This document shows, in pieces, positions 44,898 through 52,760 of a DNA stretch of 64,000 nucleotides. Made by a program: the position numbers and the translations under genes. The stretch's first letter is position 1. Each line of letters begins with the position of its first letter. Origin of the DNA: Anaerolineales bacterium. GTDB taxonomy: Bacteria > Chloroflexota > Anaerolineae > Anaerolineales > Villigracilaceae. The DNA is taken from positions 186,001-250,000 of the forward strand of contig JAHDWB010000003.1 of assembly GCA_023382595.1 (NCBI GenBank), read 5' to 3'. The notes beneath the pieces are model-generated. The model was not told the origin of the DNA and ran no database searches. It saw nothing but the letters and a program-made list of their open reading frames with translations.

Positions 44898-46247
44898 TTA
44901 GACCGCCACGGCTTGTTCGTACAATTGTTGTTTGAGAGAAATGATGTCCTGCTCCAGCTTGCGGTCGGCGTGGAGTTGTTCCTTGATCTTTTCATAGGCA
45001 GACATGATCGTGGAGTGATCTCGCCCGCCGAGCACTTCACCGATCTGAGGGAAGGAGATTTTTGCCTCTTCGCGCAGGAGATACATGGCGATCTGCCGGG
45101 AGCGGGCAACGTCCTTTGTGCGGTCGCGTCCAAGCAGGGTTTCGGAAGTCAGCCCGAATTTTCGGGCAACCAAGTCGAGGACATAGGCGGGCTCAATGTC
45201 GCCGCGCGAGGGGATAAGGTCGGCGAGGGCAACGTCAACGAGGCTGGGCGTAAGGGGAGAGCCGCTCAGGTCGGCAAAGGCAATGATGCGGTTCAGGGCG
45301 CCTTCGAGTTCGCGGATGTTGGACTGCACCTGTTTGGCGACACTCTCGAGGATCTCGTCGGAAATCTGCCGTCCGGTCCGCTCGGCTTTGGAGCGCAGGA
45401 TGGCAAGGCGGGTTTCGAGATCGGGAGCCTGAATGTCGGCAGTCAAGCCCCATTCAAAGCGGGAGCGCAGGCGTTCTTCGAGCGTAACCAGCGATTTGGG
45501 CGGTCTATCGGAGGAAACGATGATCTGTTTGTCCTGTCCGTGCAGGGTGTTGAAGGTGTGGAAGAACTCTTCCTGCGTTGACTCTTTGCCGGCGATGAAC
45601 TGGATGTCGTCCACCAGCAGAACGTCGGCGGAACGGTACTTTTCGCGAAAGGCTTGGGTGGTGTGGGTTCGAATGGCATTGATCATGTCATTCGTGAATT
45701 CCTCGGAGGAAACATACAGGACGTTCAATCCGCCGGCGTGACAGGCGTTGCCGATGGCGTGCAGCAGGTGGGTTTTGCCGAGTCCCACGCCTCCATACAG
45801 GAAGAGCGGGTTGTATGCCCTTGCAGGTTTATCTGCCACTGCCTGACAGGCGGCATGCGCGAGGCGGTTGCCCGAGCCGACCACGTAGGTGTCAAATGTG
45901 TAGCGCGGATTGAGCGTGACGTGGCGGGGTTTTGGTTCGGGCGGTGTGATCTCCATCGTGGCGGGAGAGGTGTCGGCTTCGGAGGAGGCGGGATTCTCAT
46001 CCGATTGCGAAACGATGAACTGGACGGAAACCTTCGAGTTCAGGGTTTCGATCAGCATTTTGTTGACGGTGGTGGCGAGGCGGCTATCGAGCCAGTCGCG
46101 GGCGTAAGCGTTGCGGACTCCAACAGTCAAAATCCCGTTCTGATAATCAACGGGACGGGTGTCGCGTACCCAGGTATCGAAGGATGCGCGCGGCATATCC
46201 ATTTGAAGTTGTGCAAGTACCGTGTGCCAAGCCTGCTCTGCGTTCAT
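44898..46247 (-). CDS. dnaA: Chromosomal replication initiator DnaA
   Basis: Initiator ATPase of 449 aa. Domain I is at residues 1-80 (AWHTVLAQLQMDMPRASFDTWV). A Pro/Glu-rich linker follows, then the AAA+ domain from TFDTYVVGSGNRLAHAA with Walker A GGVGLGKTHLLHAIGN, Walker B VLLVDDIQFIAGKES and the sensor region VSSDRPPKSL. Domain IV, which binds DnaA boxes, carries GRDHSTIMSAYEKI. It is monocistronic, ends at a strong terminator, and is not adjacent to dnaN or rpmH as in many bacteria. Confidence 0.97.
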   Translation of the reverse strand: MNAEQAWHTVLAQLQMDMPRASFDTWVRDTRPVDYQNGILTVGVRNAYARDWLDSRLATTVNKMLIETLNSKVSVQFIVSQSDENPASSEADTSPATMEITPPEPKPRHVTLNPRYTFDTYVVGSGNRLAHAACQAVADKPARAYNPLFLYGGVGLGKTHLLHAIGNACHAGGLNVLYVSSEEFTNDMINAIRTHTTQAFREKYRSADVLLVDDIQFIAGKESTQEEFFHTFNTLHGQDKQIIVSSDRPPKSLVTLEERLRSRFEWGLTADIQAPDLETRLAILRSKAERTGRQISDEILESVAKQVQSNIRELEGALNRIIAFADLSGSPLTPSLVDVALADLIPSRGDIEPAYVLDLVARKFGLTSETLLGRDRTKDVARSRQIAMYLLREEAKISFPQIGEVLGGRDHSTIMSAYEKIKEQLHADRKLEQDIISLKQQLYEQAVAV

Positions 46248-46719
46248 AAAGTATTACCTCAATGCTGTTTATTTTGTTTTTAGCGTAGACTGAACTAACC
46301 CGCCTTTTTGCGGCTTCTTTCAAGGAATATTTCGTTATCAAGTAGATTACTTGCGGGAGCTTGGATGCCATGGGCAGACATCCGTTATATCAGCGTGCCT
46401 ACATTCTAGCAGAACCTTGGAAAAGATAACAGGCGTTCAACCTACGACTAGTTAAAAAGATTGTTTTTTTTAAGGTTTGCTTATGTTAAAGAAAGATCAT
46501 GTACTCAATCATAATGGCTTTTTCGTTTAGAACAGACGTTTCAGCCATGAACACCCTTCCGCCTGCCGACACCCCCCACATATGGGCATTGAGGGCGGTT
46601 TTTGGGCAGGGAAGCCATATCTATCTTAACGAATCATAATGTAAAAGTTTTTTCATTCCTTACGCATGAGACTCTGAATCCTGTGACTCATTTTGCAATG
46701 TGAAATGGAATCATGCGAT
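46248..46719. other. 472-bp intergenic region upstream of dnaA
   Basis: I see no gene. A possible dnaA -10 box TAGAAT (minus strand, 46403-46408) has only a poor -35. The stretch contains A/T-rich runs (46454-46472 and 46621-46655). I found no copy of the consensus DnaA box TTATCCACA on either strand, so an origin here is not supported by simple reading. Confidence 0.5.
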
Positions 46720-48396
46720 TCAGTTTTTTATTCCGCGCGGAACCCAAACAAATACAGTCGTTCCCTCTCCCGTGGATGATGAAATGTCGATCTCGCCACC
46801 CACAGCATGAGCGCGCGTCTGCATATTGGCAAGTCCATGACCGATGGATGATTCCATCTTGCCCGCATCGAAGCCTTTGCCATCGTCGCGGATCTCCATC
46901 AGGGCGCGTTCATCGGTCGTCCATAGCGCAACTTGAACGTTTTTTGCCTTTGCATGCTTGGCGGCATTCGCCAACGCCTCCTGACAGATGTGGAATAACG
47001 TCATGGATTGGGCTTGGGTCAGGTCTTTCAGGTCCGATTCGGGCACGGTAAAGTTCACTTCCGAGAAGGTATTGGCGCGATATTCGGTGATCAACCGCTT
47101 GATGCCGTTTAATAAGCCTTCCGTGCCAAGCTGGCGCGGTCTCAAGTCCAGGATATAAGCGCGGATGTCACGGATCGCCTGATTCAAGCCATCGATGGCG
47201 CGTGCGATCTGACTCTTCGCCGCCTGCGGCTCTTCCTTCAACGTGAGTTGGGCGCCCTCCAGAGCCAATCCCACGCCGTAAATGGACTGGATGATGCCGT
47301 CGTGCAGGTCCATGCCGATGCGGTTGCGTTCCTCCAGCACGGCGAGACGGCGCGCATTGGCGTGAAGACGCGCATTTTCGATCGCAAGCCCCGCCGATGC
47401 GCCGACCGCCGTCAGCATTTGGATGTTGCGTTCATCGAACGGCTCGGTGGCGCGCGTGGCGACGCTCATCACGCCCATCAGATTCTCGCCTGAAAGCAGG
47501 GGAATGCACGCGATCTGCTGGAATCCCGCCTGCACGACCGCATCACGCAGGAAGTTGGCATCGCTCACCAGACTTCTACCGATCAGCGGCTGGCGGTTTC
47601 TGGCAACCATGCCGATGAAGCCATCCCCCACGTTGAAGACATTCTGCGTCCAGAAGGCTTCGGCGGCTTGTCCGCGGTGCAGGACCATGCGCAGGGTGGT
47701 CTTGTCTTCCTCCAGCAGGAATATCTCGCCCGCTTCGACCTTCATGTAGTTCATCACAAGCCCGAGCGTTTTGTTCAAGATCTCGTCGAGTTCCAGGCTC
47801 GAGGTCAGGGTGGAGGCGATACCGCTCAGCAGGGACATATCCTGGTTGCGGCGCGTCAGGGCAATGTCACGTTCGCGCATTTCCTCGATCAAGCGCGCAT
47901 TCGAGATCGCGGTTGCGGCGTAGCCTGCCAGCATTTGGATGATCATTTCGTCGTCGGAGGTGAATTCCAGCGCATCCAGCTTTTCGGTCAAGTAGATCTG
48001 CCCAAGCTGCTTCTCACCCGTGCGGATCGGCACCCCCAAAAACGAGATCATGCGCGGATGATGCGCGGGAAAACCAACCGAGCGCGGATGCTCCTGAATG
48101 ACGGGCAGGCGCAGGGGCGCGTCCCTATCCATCAGTTCACCGATCAGCCCGCGTCCCACAGGCGGGTGGGCAATGCGCTTGATCTCCTTGTCGGTCATTC
48201 CAACGGTGATAAACTGTTTGAGCTTGCCTTCCTCGTCCAGCACCCCCAGCGCGGCATACCGCGCCGCCGCCTGCTCGCATGCCGTTGCGGCGATCCGCTC
48301 AAGCAGGGTTTCCAGTGATACATCCTTCACCAGTTCCAAACTGGCTGCATGAAGCGCAAACAGGCGCTCTTGTAATTGCTCGCGGGTTAATAACAT
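46720..48396 (-). CDS. GAF-domain NarL-type sensor histidine kinase
   Basis: Cytoplasmic kinase of 558 aa with two GAF domains (about residues 18-165 and 195-345) joined by a helix. A HisKA_3 domain follows with the acceptor His in RIGMDLHDGIIQSIYG, then HATPase_c with LFHICQEALANAAKHAKA and IRDDGKGFDAG. No membrane span is seen. The GAF domains could bind a small ligand, haem or a redox signal; LKADR-type residues give no clear answer. No LuxR-type regulator is adjacent, so it is an orphan kinase. A TATAAT lies about 15 bases before its ATG. Confidence 0.93.
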   Translation of the reverse strand: MLLTREQLQERLFALHAASLELVKDVSLETLLERIAATACEQAAARYAALGVLDEEGKLKQFITVGMTDKEIKRIAHPPVGRGLIGELMDRDAPLRLPVIQEHPRSVGFPAHHPRMISFLGVPIRTGEKQLGQIYLTEKLDALEFTSDDEMIIQMLAGYAATAISNARLIEEMRERDIALTRRNQDMSLLSGIASTLTSSLELDEILNKTLGLVMNYMKVEAGEIFLLEEDKTTLRMVLHRGQAAEAFWTQNVFNVGDGFIGMVARNRQPLIGRSLVSDANFLRDAVVQAGFQQIACIPLLSGENLMGVMSVATRATEPFDERNIQMLTAVGASAGLAIENARLHANARRLAVLEERNRIGMDLHDGIIQSIYGVGLALEGAQLTLKEEPQAAKSQIARAIDGLNQAIRDIRAYILDLRPRQLGTEGLLNGIKRLITEYRANTFSEVNFTVPESDLKDLTQAQSMTLFHICQEALANAAKHAKAKNVQVALWTTDERALMEIRDDGKGFDAGKMESSIGHGLANMQTRAHAVGGEIDISSSTGEGTTVFVWVPRGIKN

Positions 48397-48450
48397 CAGA
48401 ACCTCGCGGACATTATAATCAATTCACCGCTTTTTGATAGAATTTGGAAG

Positions 48451-48464
48451 AACCCCGCCCCTAC
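48451..48464. repeat. Half-copy of the CGCCCCTAC repeat
   Basis: AACCCCGCCCCTAC matches one arm of the repeat at 44016-44066, without the second arm. It lies 17 bp before the HMG-CoA reductase ATG. Confidence 0.5.
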
Positions 48465-48480
48465 AATTCGGATAATTCCC

Positions 48481-49761
48481 ATGACAACTTCACGCATCTC
48501 CGGCTTTTACAACATGACCTTGGATCAGCGCCGCGAAAAAATAGCGGACGCCCTCGCCTCTTCGTCTCCGCCCGATCTTGCCCCGTGGACCTCAGGCGGA
48601 CTCTCCCCCGAAGCCGCCGACCACATGATCGAAAACGTGATCGGCTTGCACAGCCTGCCATTGGGCATTGCGCTCAATTTCATGGTGAACGGGCGCGATG
48701 TGCTCGTGCCAATGACACTCGAAGAGCCATCCGTGGTGGCGGGCGCATCCTTCATGGCGAAACTTACCCGCGGCGGCGGCGGATTCCACGCCACGACCTC
48801 CGAACCGCACATGATCGGTCAGATGCAGGTCATCAATGTCGTTAATCTACACGAAGCGAAACTGAAAATCTACGAAAATAAAGCGGATCTGCTCGTCGAA
48901 GCGGATTCGATTGATCCCATCCTCAAAAAATTCGGCGGCGGCGCGCGTGACCTCGAAGTGCGCATCATTGCAGACTCCCCCATCGGCGGATTCCTCGTCG
49001 TCCATCTCATTTATGATGTGCGTGACGCGATGGGCGCAAATGCTGTCAACACCGCATGTGAACGGCTCGCCCCGAAGATCGAAGCGATTACAGGCGGAAA
49101 AGTCCACTTGCGGATTTTGTCCAATCTCGCAGACCGAAGGATCGCCCGCGCGCGCTGTACCATCCCTGTGAAGGATCTGGCGTTTGATACGTTTTCGGGC
49201 GAAGAAGTCCGTGACGGCATCATCGCCGCCTACGCCTTCGCCGCCGTGGACCCGTACCGCGCCGCGACCCACAACAAGGGCATCATGAATGGCGTGGACT
49301 CGGTGGTCATTGCCACAGGCAACGACTGGCGCGCAATTGAAGCAGGCGCGCACGCCTACGCCGTGAAAAACGGAGGGTACACCTCGCTCTCCACCTGGGG
49401 CAAAGACGCGGACGGAAACTTGGTCGGCACACTCGAAATGCCAATGGCGGTCGGAATCGTCGGCGGCGCGACCAAGGTCCACCCTGCCGCGCAAGCCGCA
49501 GTCAAATTGATGGGCGTAAAAACCGCCTCCGAACTCGCGGAGATTATCGCCTCGGTCGGACTCGCCCAAAACATGGCGGCGCTGCGCGCTTTAGCCACGG
49601 AAGGCATTCAACGCGGACATATGTCACTACACGCAAGGCAGGTGGCGATTGCAGCAGGCGCAACGGGTGAATTGGTGGAGAAGGTCGCCGCGCAGATGGT
49701 GGCGGAGAAGGTGGTTAGAATTGACCGCGCAGAGGAGATTTTGAAAGGGTTCGAAAGTTAG
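48481..49761 (+). CDS. mvaA: Hydroxymethylglutaryl-CoA reductase, class II
   Basis: Class II HMG-CoA reductase of 426 aa that interconverts HMG-CoA and mevalonate. It begins RISGFYNMTLDQRREKIADA, typical of class II. All catalytic residues are visible: Glu51 in MIENVIG, Lys in NKGIMNGVD, Asp in TGNDWRAIEAG and His in HMSLHARQ. DAMGANAVNTACE binds the substrate. The neighbouring HMG-CoA synthase implies a biosynthetic role in isoprenoid supply despite the 'degradative' class label. Confidence 0.95.
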   Translation: MTTSRISGFYNMTLDQRREKIADALASSSPPDLAPWTSGGLSPEAADHMIENVIGLHSLPLGIALNFMVNGRDVLVPMTLEEPSVVAGASFMAKLTRGGGGFHATTSEPHMIGQMQVINVVNLHEAKLKIYENKADLLVEADSIDPILKKFGGGARDLEVRIIADSPIGGFLVVHLIYDVRDAMGANAVNTACERLAPKIEAITGGKVHLRILSNLADRRIARARCTIPVKDLAFDTFSGEEVRDGIIAAYAFAAVDPYRAATHNKGIMNGVDSVVIATGNDWRAIEAGAHAYAVKNGGYTSLSTWGKDADGNLVGTLEMPMAVGIVGGATKVHPAAQAAVKLMGVKTASELAEIIASVGLAQNMAALRALATEGIQRGHMSLHARQVAIAAGATGELVEKVAAQMVAEKVVRIDRAEEILKGFES

Positions 49762-49775
49762 TTGGCACTATCTTC

Positions 49776-50402
49776 ATGGCATTGATCATCTTTGATTATG
49801 ACGGTGTACTTGCAGATACGCTTGATGACCTAATTCGGTTTGGACAGGCAGCCTGTGATCGTCTCGGCATCAAGCACGTGGTGACCAAAGATGACCTGAG
49901 CCATCTCGAAGTGATGTCTTTTGCCACCTTCGGGCGGGCGTGTGAAGTACCTGAGCCCCTTGTAGATGAGTTCGTCAAAATCAGCCTGAATCTGTTTGCG
50001 GAAAAAGAATCCCCGCCCGCCATTTTCGATGGACTGAGTAAAGTCTTTCAGTATTTTTCCACCAATCACAAACTCGCCATTGTGACCACGAACTCGTCGC
50101 AAAACGTCCATGCATTTCTTGCCCACCACGGCATAGACAATCTTATCCATGCCGTTTACGGTGTGGACACACCCGGCTCGAAGGCGCAGAAAATTTCCAT
50201 GGCGCGCGAGCGTTTTACAAACCATGAAGAAGCCGTCTTTATGATCGGCGATGCATTGAGCGACGTCCGCGCTGCGAAGGAGGCAGGTGTGTCCAGCATC
50301 GCCGCCACATGGGGACATCAGAGTTTGGAGACTTTGCAACACGGAGAACCTGATTTTGTAGTTCATTCTCCACGCGAGTTAATTGAGGTGATTGGGCGGT
50401 AA
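49776..50402 (+). CDS. HAD-superfamily phosphatase
   Basis: Haloacid-dehalogenase-like hydrolase of 208 aa resembling phosphoglycolate phosphatase. Motif I is IFDYDGVLADT (nucleophile Asp and acid Asp), motif II TTNSSQN, and motif IV MIGDALSDVRAAKEAG. A helical cap lies between residues 15 and 80. It starts 14 bp after HMG-CoA reductase and precedes HMG-CoA synthase by 66 bp. A role in removing phosphate from an isoprenoid intermediate is possible, but only the position suggests it. Confidence 0.88.
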   Translation: MALIIFDYDGVLADTLDDLIRFGQAACDRLGIKHVVTKDDLSHLEVMSFATFGRACEVPEPLVDEFVKISLNLFAEKESPPAIFDGLSKVFQYFSTNHKLAIVTTNSSQNVHAFLAHHGIDNLIHAVYGVDTPGSKAQKISMARERFTNHEEAVFMIGDALSDVRAAKEAGVSSIAATWGHQSLETLQHGEPDFVVHSPRELIEVIGR

Positions 50403-50468
50403 AATAACAAGATAGCTTTTGAAAGCCTACCCGCGCTAAAATCCTCCTACTTATTCAGGAATTAACAC

Positions 50469-51545
50469 ATGACAACTCCCCAAACCTCCCCCACCTTACT
50501 CAAACCCGTCAAGCCTGTCGGCATTGTCGGCTATGGCGCGTATGTGCCGAGATTCCGTCTGCCCGCGAAGGAAGTCGCGCGCGTTTGGACGGGCAAGACG
50601 GGCGGATTGCCCATCAAAGAGAAAGCCGTGCCCGGGCTCGATGAGGACGTGATCACCATGTCCATCGAAGCGGCGCGGAATGCCATGAAACGCGCGCAGA
50701 TCGACCCGGCTGAATTGCGGGCGGTCTGGGTTGGGTCGGAGTCGCATCCCTACGCGGTCAAACCAACTTCCACCTTGGTCGCCGAAGCGATTGGAGCTGT
50801 CCCCAATACCCAAGCTGCAGACTGGGAATTCGCCTGTAAAGCGGGCACAGAAGCGCTCGTCGCCGCGATGGGTCTGGTCGGCTCGGGCATGGGTCACTAT
50901 GCCATGGCAATCGGCATGGACACCGCGCAAGGCAAGCCCGGCGACGCGCTCGAATACACCGCGGGCGCGGGCGGCGGCGCATACATCGTCGGTCCCGCCG
51001 AAGAGTCGCTGGCGATCATCAACTTCTCGTACTCCTACGTCACCGACACGCCCGATTTCTGGCGGCGCGAATATCAGAAATATCCCGAGCACGGCATGCG
51101 CTTCACCGGCGAACCCGCCTACTTCAAGCACATCACCGAAGCCGCCACGCACCTGATGGAAGCGGCTGGCACGACCGCCAAGGATTACAGGTGGGCGGTC
51201 TTCCACCAGCCGAACACAAAATTTCCGCAACGCGTCGCGGCAGGGCTTGGCTTCTCGATGGAACAGATCGAACCCGGTCTGCTCGTACCCATCATTGGGA
51301 ATACTTACGCGGGCGCGGCGATCATCGGCTTGACTGCGACTCTCGACATCGCCCAACCCGGTGACAGAATCCTCGTCGTCTCTTTCGGGTCCGGGGCTGG
51401 TTCCGACGCCTTCGACATTACCGTCACCGACAAAGTGACCGCCAAGCAAGGTCTTGCCACAAAGACGCAGGAATACATTGCGCGAAGAACCGAAATCGAC
51501 TACGCCACCTACGTCCGCTTCCGCGGGAAATTGGCGATGAAATAA
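50469..51545 (+). CDS. Hydroxymethylglutaryl-CoA synthase, archaeal type
   Basis: Thiolase-fold condensing enzyme of 358 aa. The N-terminal [24 protein letters not shown]-like region, the nucleophile Cys123 in [12 protein letters not shown], the His in [12 protein letters not shown] and the late [12 protein letters not shown] match archaeal-type HMG-CoA synthases (about 350 aa) rather than the eukaryotic or firmicute type. It condenses acetyl-CoA with acetoacetyl-CoA. In archaea it forms a channelled complex with a thiolase and a DUF35 protein; the thiolase-like gene follows here, but no DUF35 gene is present. Confidence 0.93.
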   Translation: MTTPQTSPTLLKPVKPVGIVGYGAYVPRFRLPAKEVARVWTGKTGGLPIKEKAVPGLDEDVITMSIEAARNAMKRAQIDPAELRAVWVGSESHPYAVKPTSTLVAEAIGAVPNTQAADWEFACKAGTEALVAAMGLVGSGMGHYAMAIGMDTAQGKPGDALEYTAGAGGGAYIVGPAEESLAIINFSYSYVTDTPDFWRREYQKYPEHGMRFTGEPAYFKHITEAATHLMEAAGTTAKDYRWAVFHQPNTKFPQRVAAGLGFSMEQIEPGLLVPIIGNTYAGAAIIGLTATLDIAQPGDRILVVSFGSGAGSDAFDITVTDKVTAKQGLATKTQEYIARRTEIDYATYVRFRGKLAMK

Positions 51546-51559
51546 ATTCAATAAAACGC

Positions 51560-51585
51560 AGGGGCGACGCATGCGTCGCCCCTAC
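51560..51585. repeat. Palindrome AGGGGCGACGCATGCGTCGCCCCT
   Basis: A near-perfect 12-bp inverted repeat AGGGGCGACGCA / TGCGTCGCCCCT followed by AC, between HMG-CoA synthase and the thiolase-like gene. It belongs to the same broad family as 44016-44066 and ends 14 bp before the preferred start of the next gene. Confidence 0.85.
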
Positions 51586-51599
51586 AAATGGGATCAAAC

Positions 51600-52760
51600 A
51601 TGACAGACGTCGTTATTGCAGGAATTGGACAAACCGAAGTCGGCGAGCATTGGGATATTGGTCTGCGTGACCTTGCCTATGCCGCCATCCATGACGCAAT
51701 CCATGATGCGGGCGGACTCAAGCCGCAGTCATTGTTCGTGGGCAACATGCTCGCGCCGAATCTCTCACGGCAGGCGCATGTCGGCGCGCTGCTGGCGGAT
51801 TATTCTGGGCTACCCGGCATCGAAGCCGTGACGGTCGAAGCGGCGGGGGCATCGGGCGGGGCGGCGCTCCGTCAGGGCTATCTCGCCGTCAAAAGCGGCA
51901 TAGTGGATGTGGCGCTCGTGGTCGGCGTGGAGAAATTCACGGACAAAGTCGGCGCGGCTGTGGACGAAGCGCTCGCCACCACCTCCGACTCGGATTTTGA
52001 AGCCGTACAGGGCTTGACTCCCGCCGCGCAGGCGGCGCTGTTGATGAAACGCTACATGCACGAATATGATGTCCCCAAGGATGGGTTCGCGGGTTTCGCG
52101 CTCACTGCGCACGCAAATGGTGTTGCAAACAAACACGCCATGTTCCGCAAAGCCATCAAGGTGGAGACTTATGCCAAAGCCGAGATGGTCAGCGACCCGC
52201 TCAATATGTTCGACATGGCTCCCAATGCGGATGGCGCTGCCGCGCTTCTTTTGACCCGCCGCGAACTGCTACCGCCAACCTTTAAGAATCCACTTGTGAA
52301 GATCGCCGGATCGGCGGCTTCTTCCGATACGCTGGCGTTACACGACCGCAAGGACATGCTGTACTTCGACACGGCACAAATCTCCGCGGGCAAGGCAATG
52401 AAACAAGTCGGCATGACACTGGACGGCATCGACTTCTTCGAATATCACGATGCATTCAGCATCTACGCCGCATTGCAGCTGGAAGCGGTCGGATTTGCGA
52501 TCAAGGGAAATGGCTGGAAACTCGCCGCGGATGGTTCGATCGGTCTGAAAGGCAAACTTCCCTGTGCGACGATGGGCGGCATGAAAGCGCGCGGATTCCC
52601 CGGCGGGGCTGCGGGTGTGTATCAAGCCGTCGAAGCGACGATCCAGTTACGAGGTCAGGCAGAGGCGAACCAGGTCGAAGGGGCAAGGTTCGGACTGATC
52701 CAGTCACTGGGCGGTCCCGCATCCACGGCGGTCAGTCACATCATTCAGGCTTTGGATTAA
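51600..52760 (+). CDS. Thiolase-fold protein lacking the catalytic Cys and GHP His
   Basis: Protein of 386 aa with the archaeal acetyl-CoA acetyltransferase/SCP-x thiolase fold. It has the family N-terminus DVVIAGIGQTEVGEHW and the HDAF motif (His283). The nucleophile motif EAACASGG is instead EAAGASGG: codon 51846-51848 is GGG (Gly83). The GHPxGA motif is GFPGGAAG: codon 52596-52598 is TTC (Phe333). With both residues lost, normal thiolysis or condensation is unlikely. I infer a scaffold or HMG-CoA-synthase partner role. The ATG at 51588 is an alternative start. The 3' end overlaps the convergent gene by 20 bp. Confidence 0.88.
   Translation: MTDVVIAGIGQTEVGEHWDIGLRDLAYAAIHDAIHDAGGLKPQSLFVGNMLAPNLSRQAHVGALLADYSGLPGIEAVTVEAAGASGGAALRQGYLAVKSGIVDVALVVGVEKFTDKVGAAVDEALATTSDSDFEAVQGLTPAAQAALLMKRYMHEYDVPKDGFAGFALTAHANGVANKHAMFRKAIKVETYAKAEMVSDPLNMFDMAPNADGAAALLLTRRELLPPTFKNPLVKIAGSAASSDTLALHDRKDMLYFDTAQISAGKAMKQVGMTLDGIDFFEYHDAFSIYAALQLEAVGFAIKGNGWKLAADGSIGLKGKLPCATMGGMKARGFPGGAAGVYQAVEATIQLRGQAEANQVEGARFGLIQSLGGPASTAVSHIIQALD

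Noticed and set aside
46248-46719. Gap upstream of dnaA as oriC
   Set aside because: Position is suggestive and parts are A/T-rich, but no DnaA-box cluster is readable.
50496-51572. 358-codon - strand frame opposite HMG-CoA synthase
   Set aside because: Antisense shadow with no recognisable motif; the + strand enzyme has all catalytic residues.
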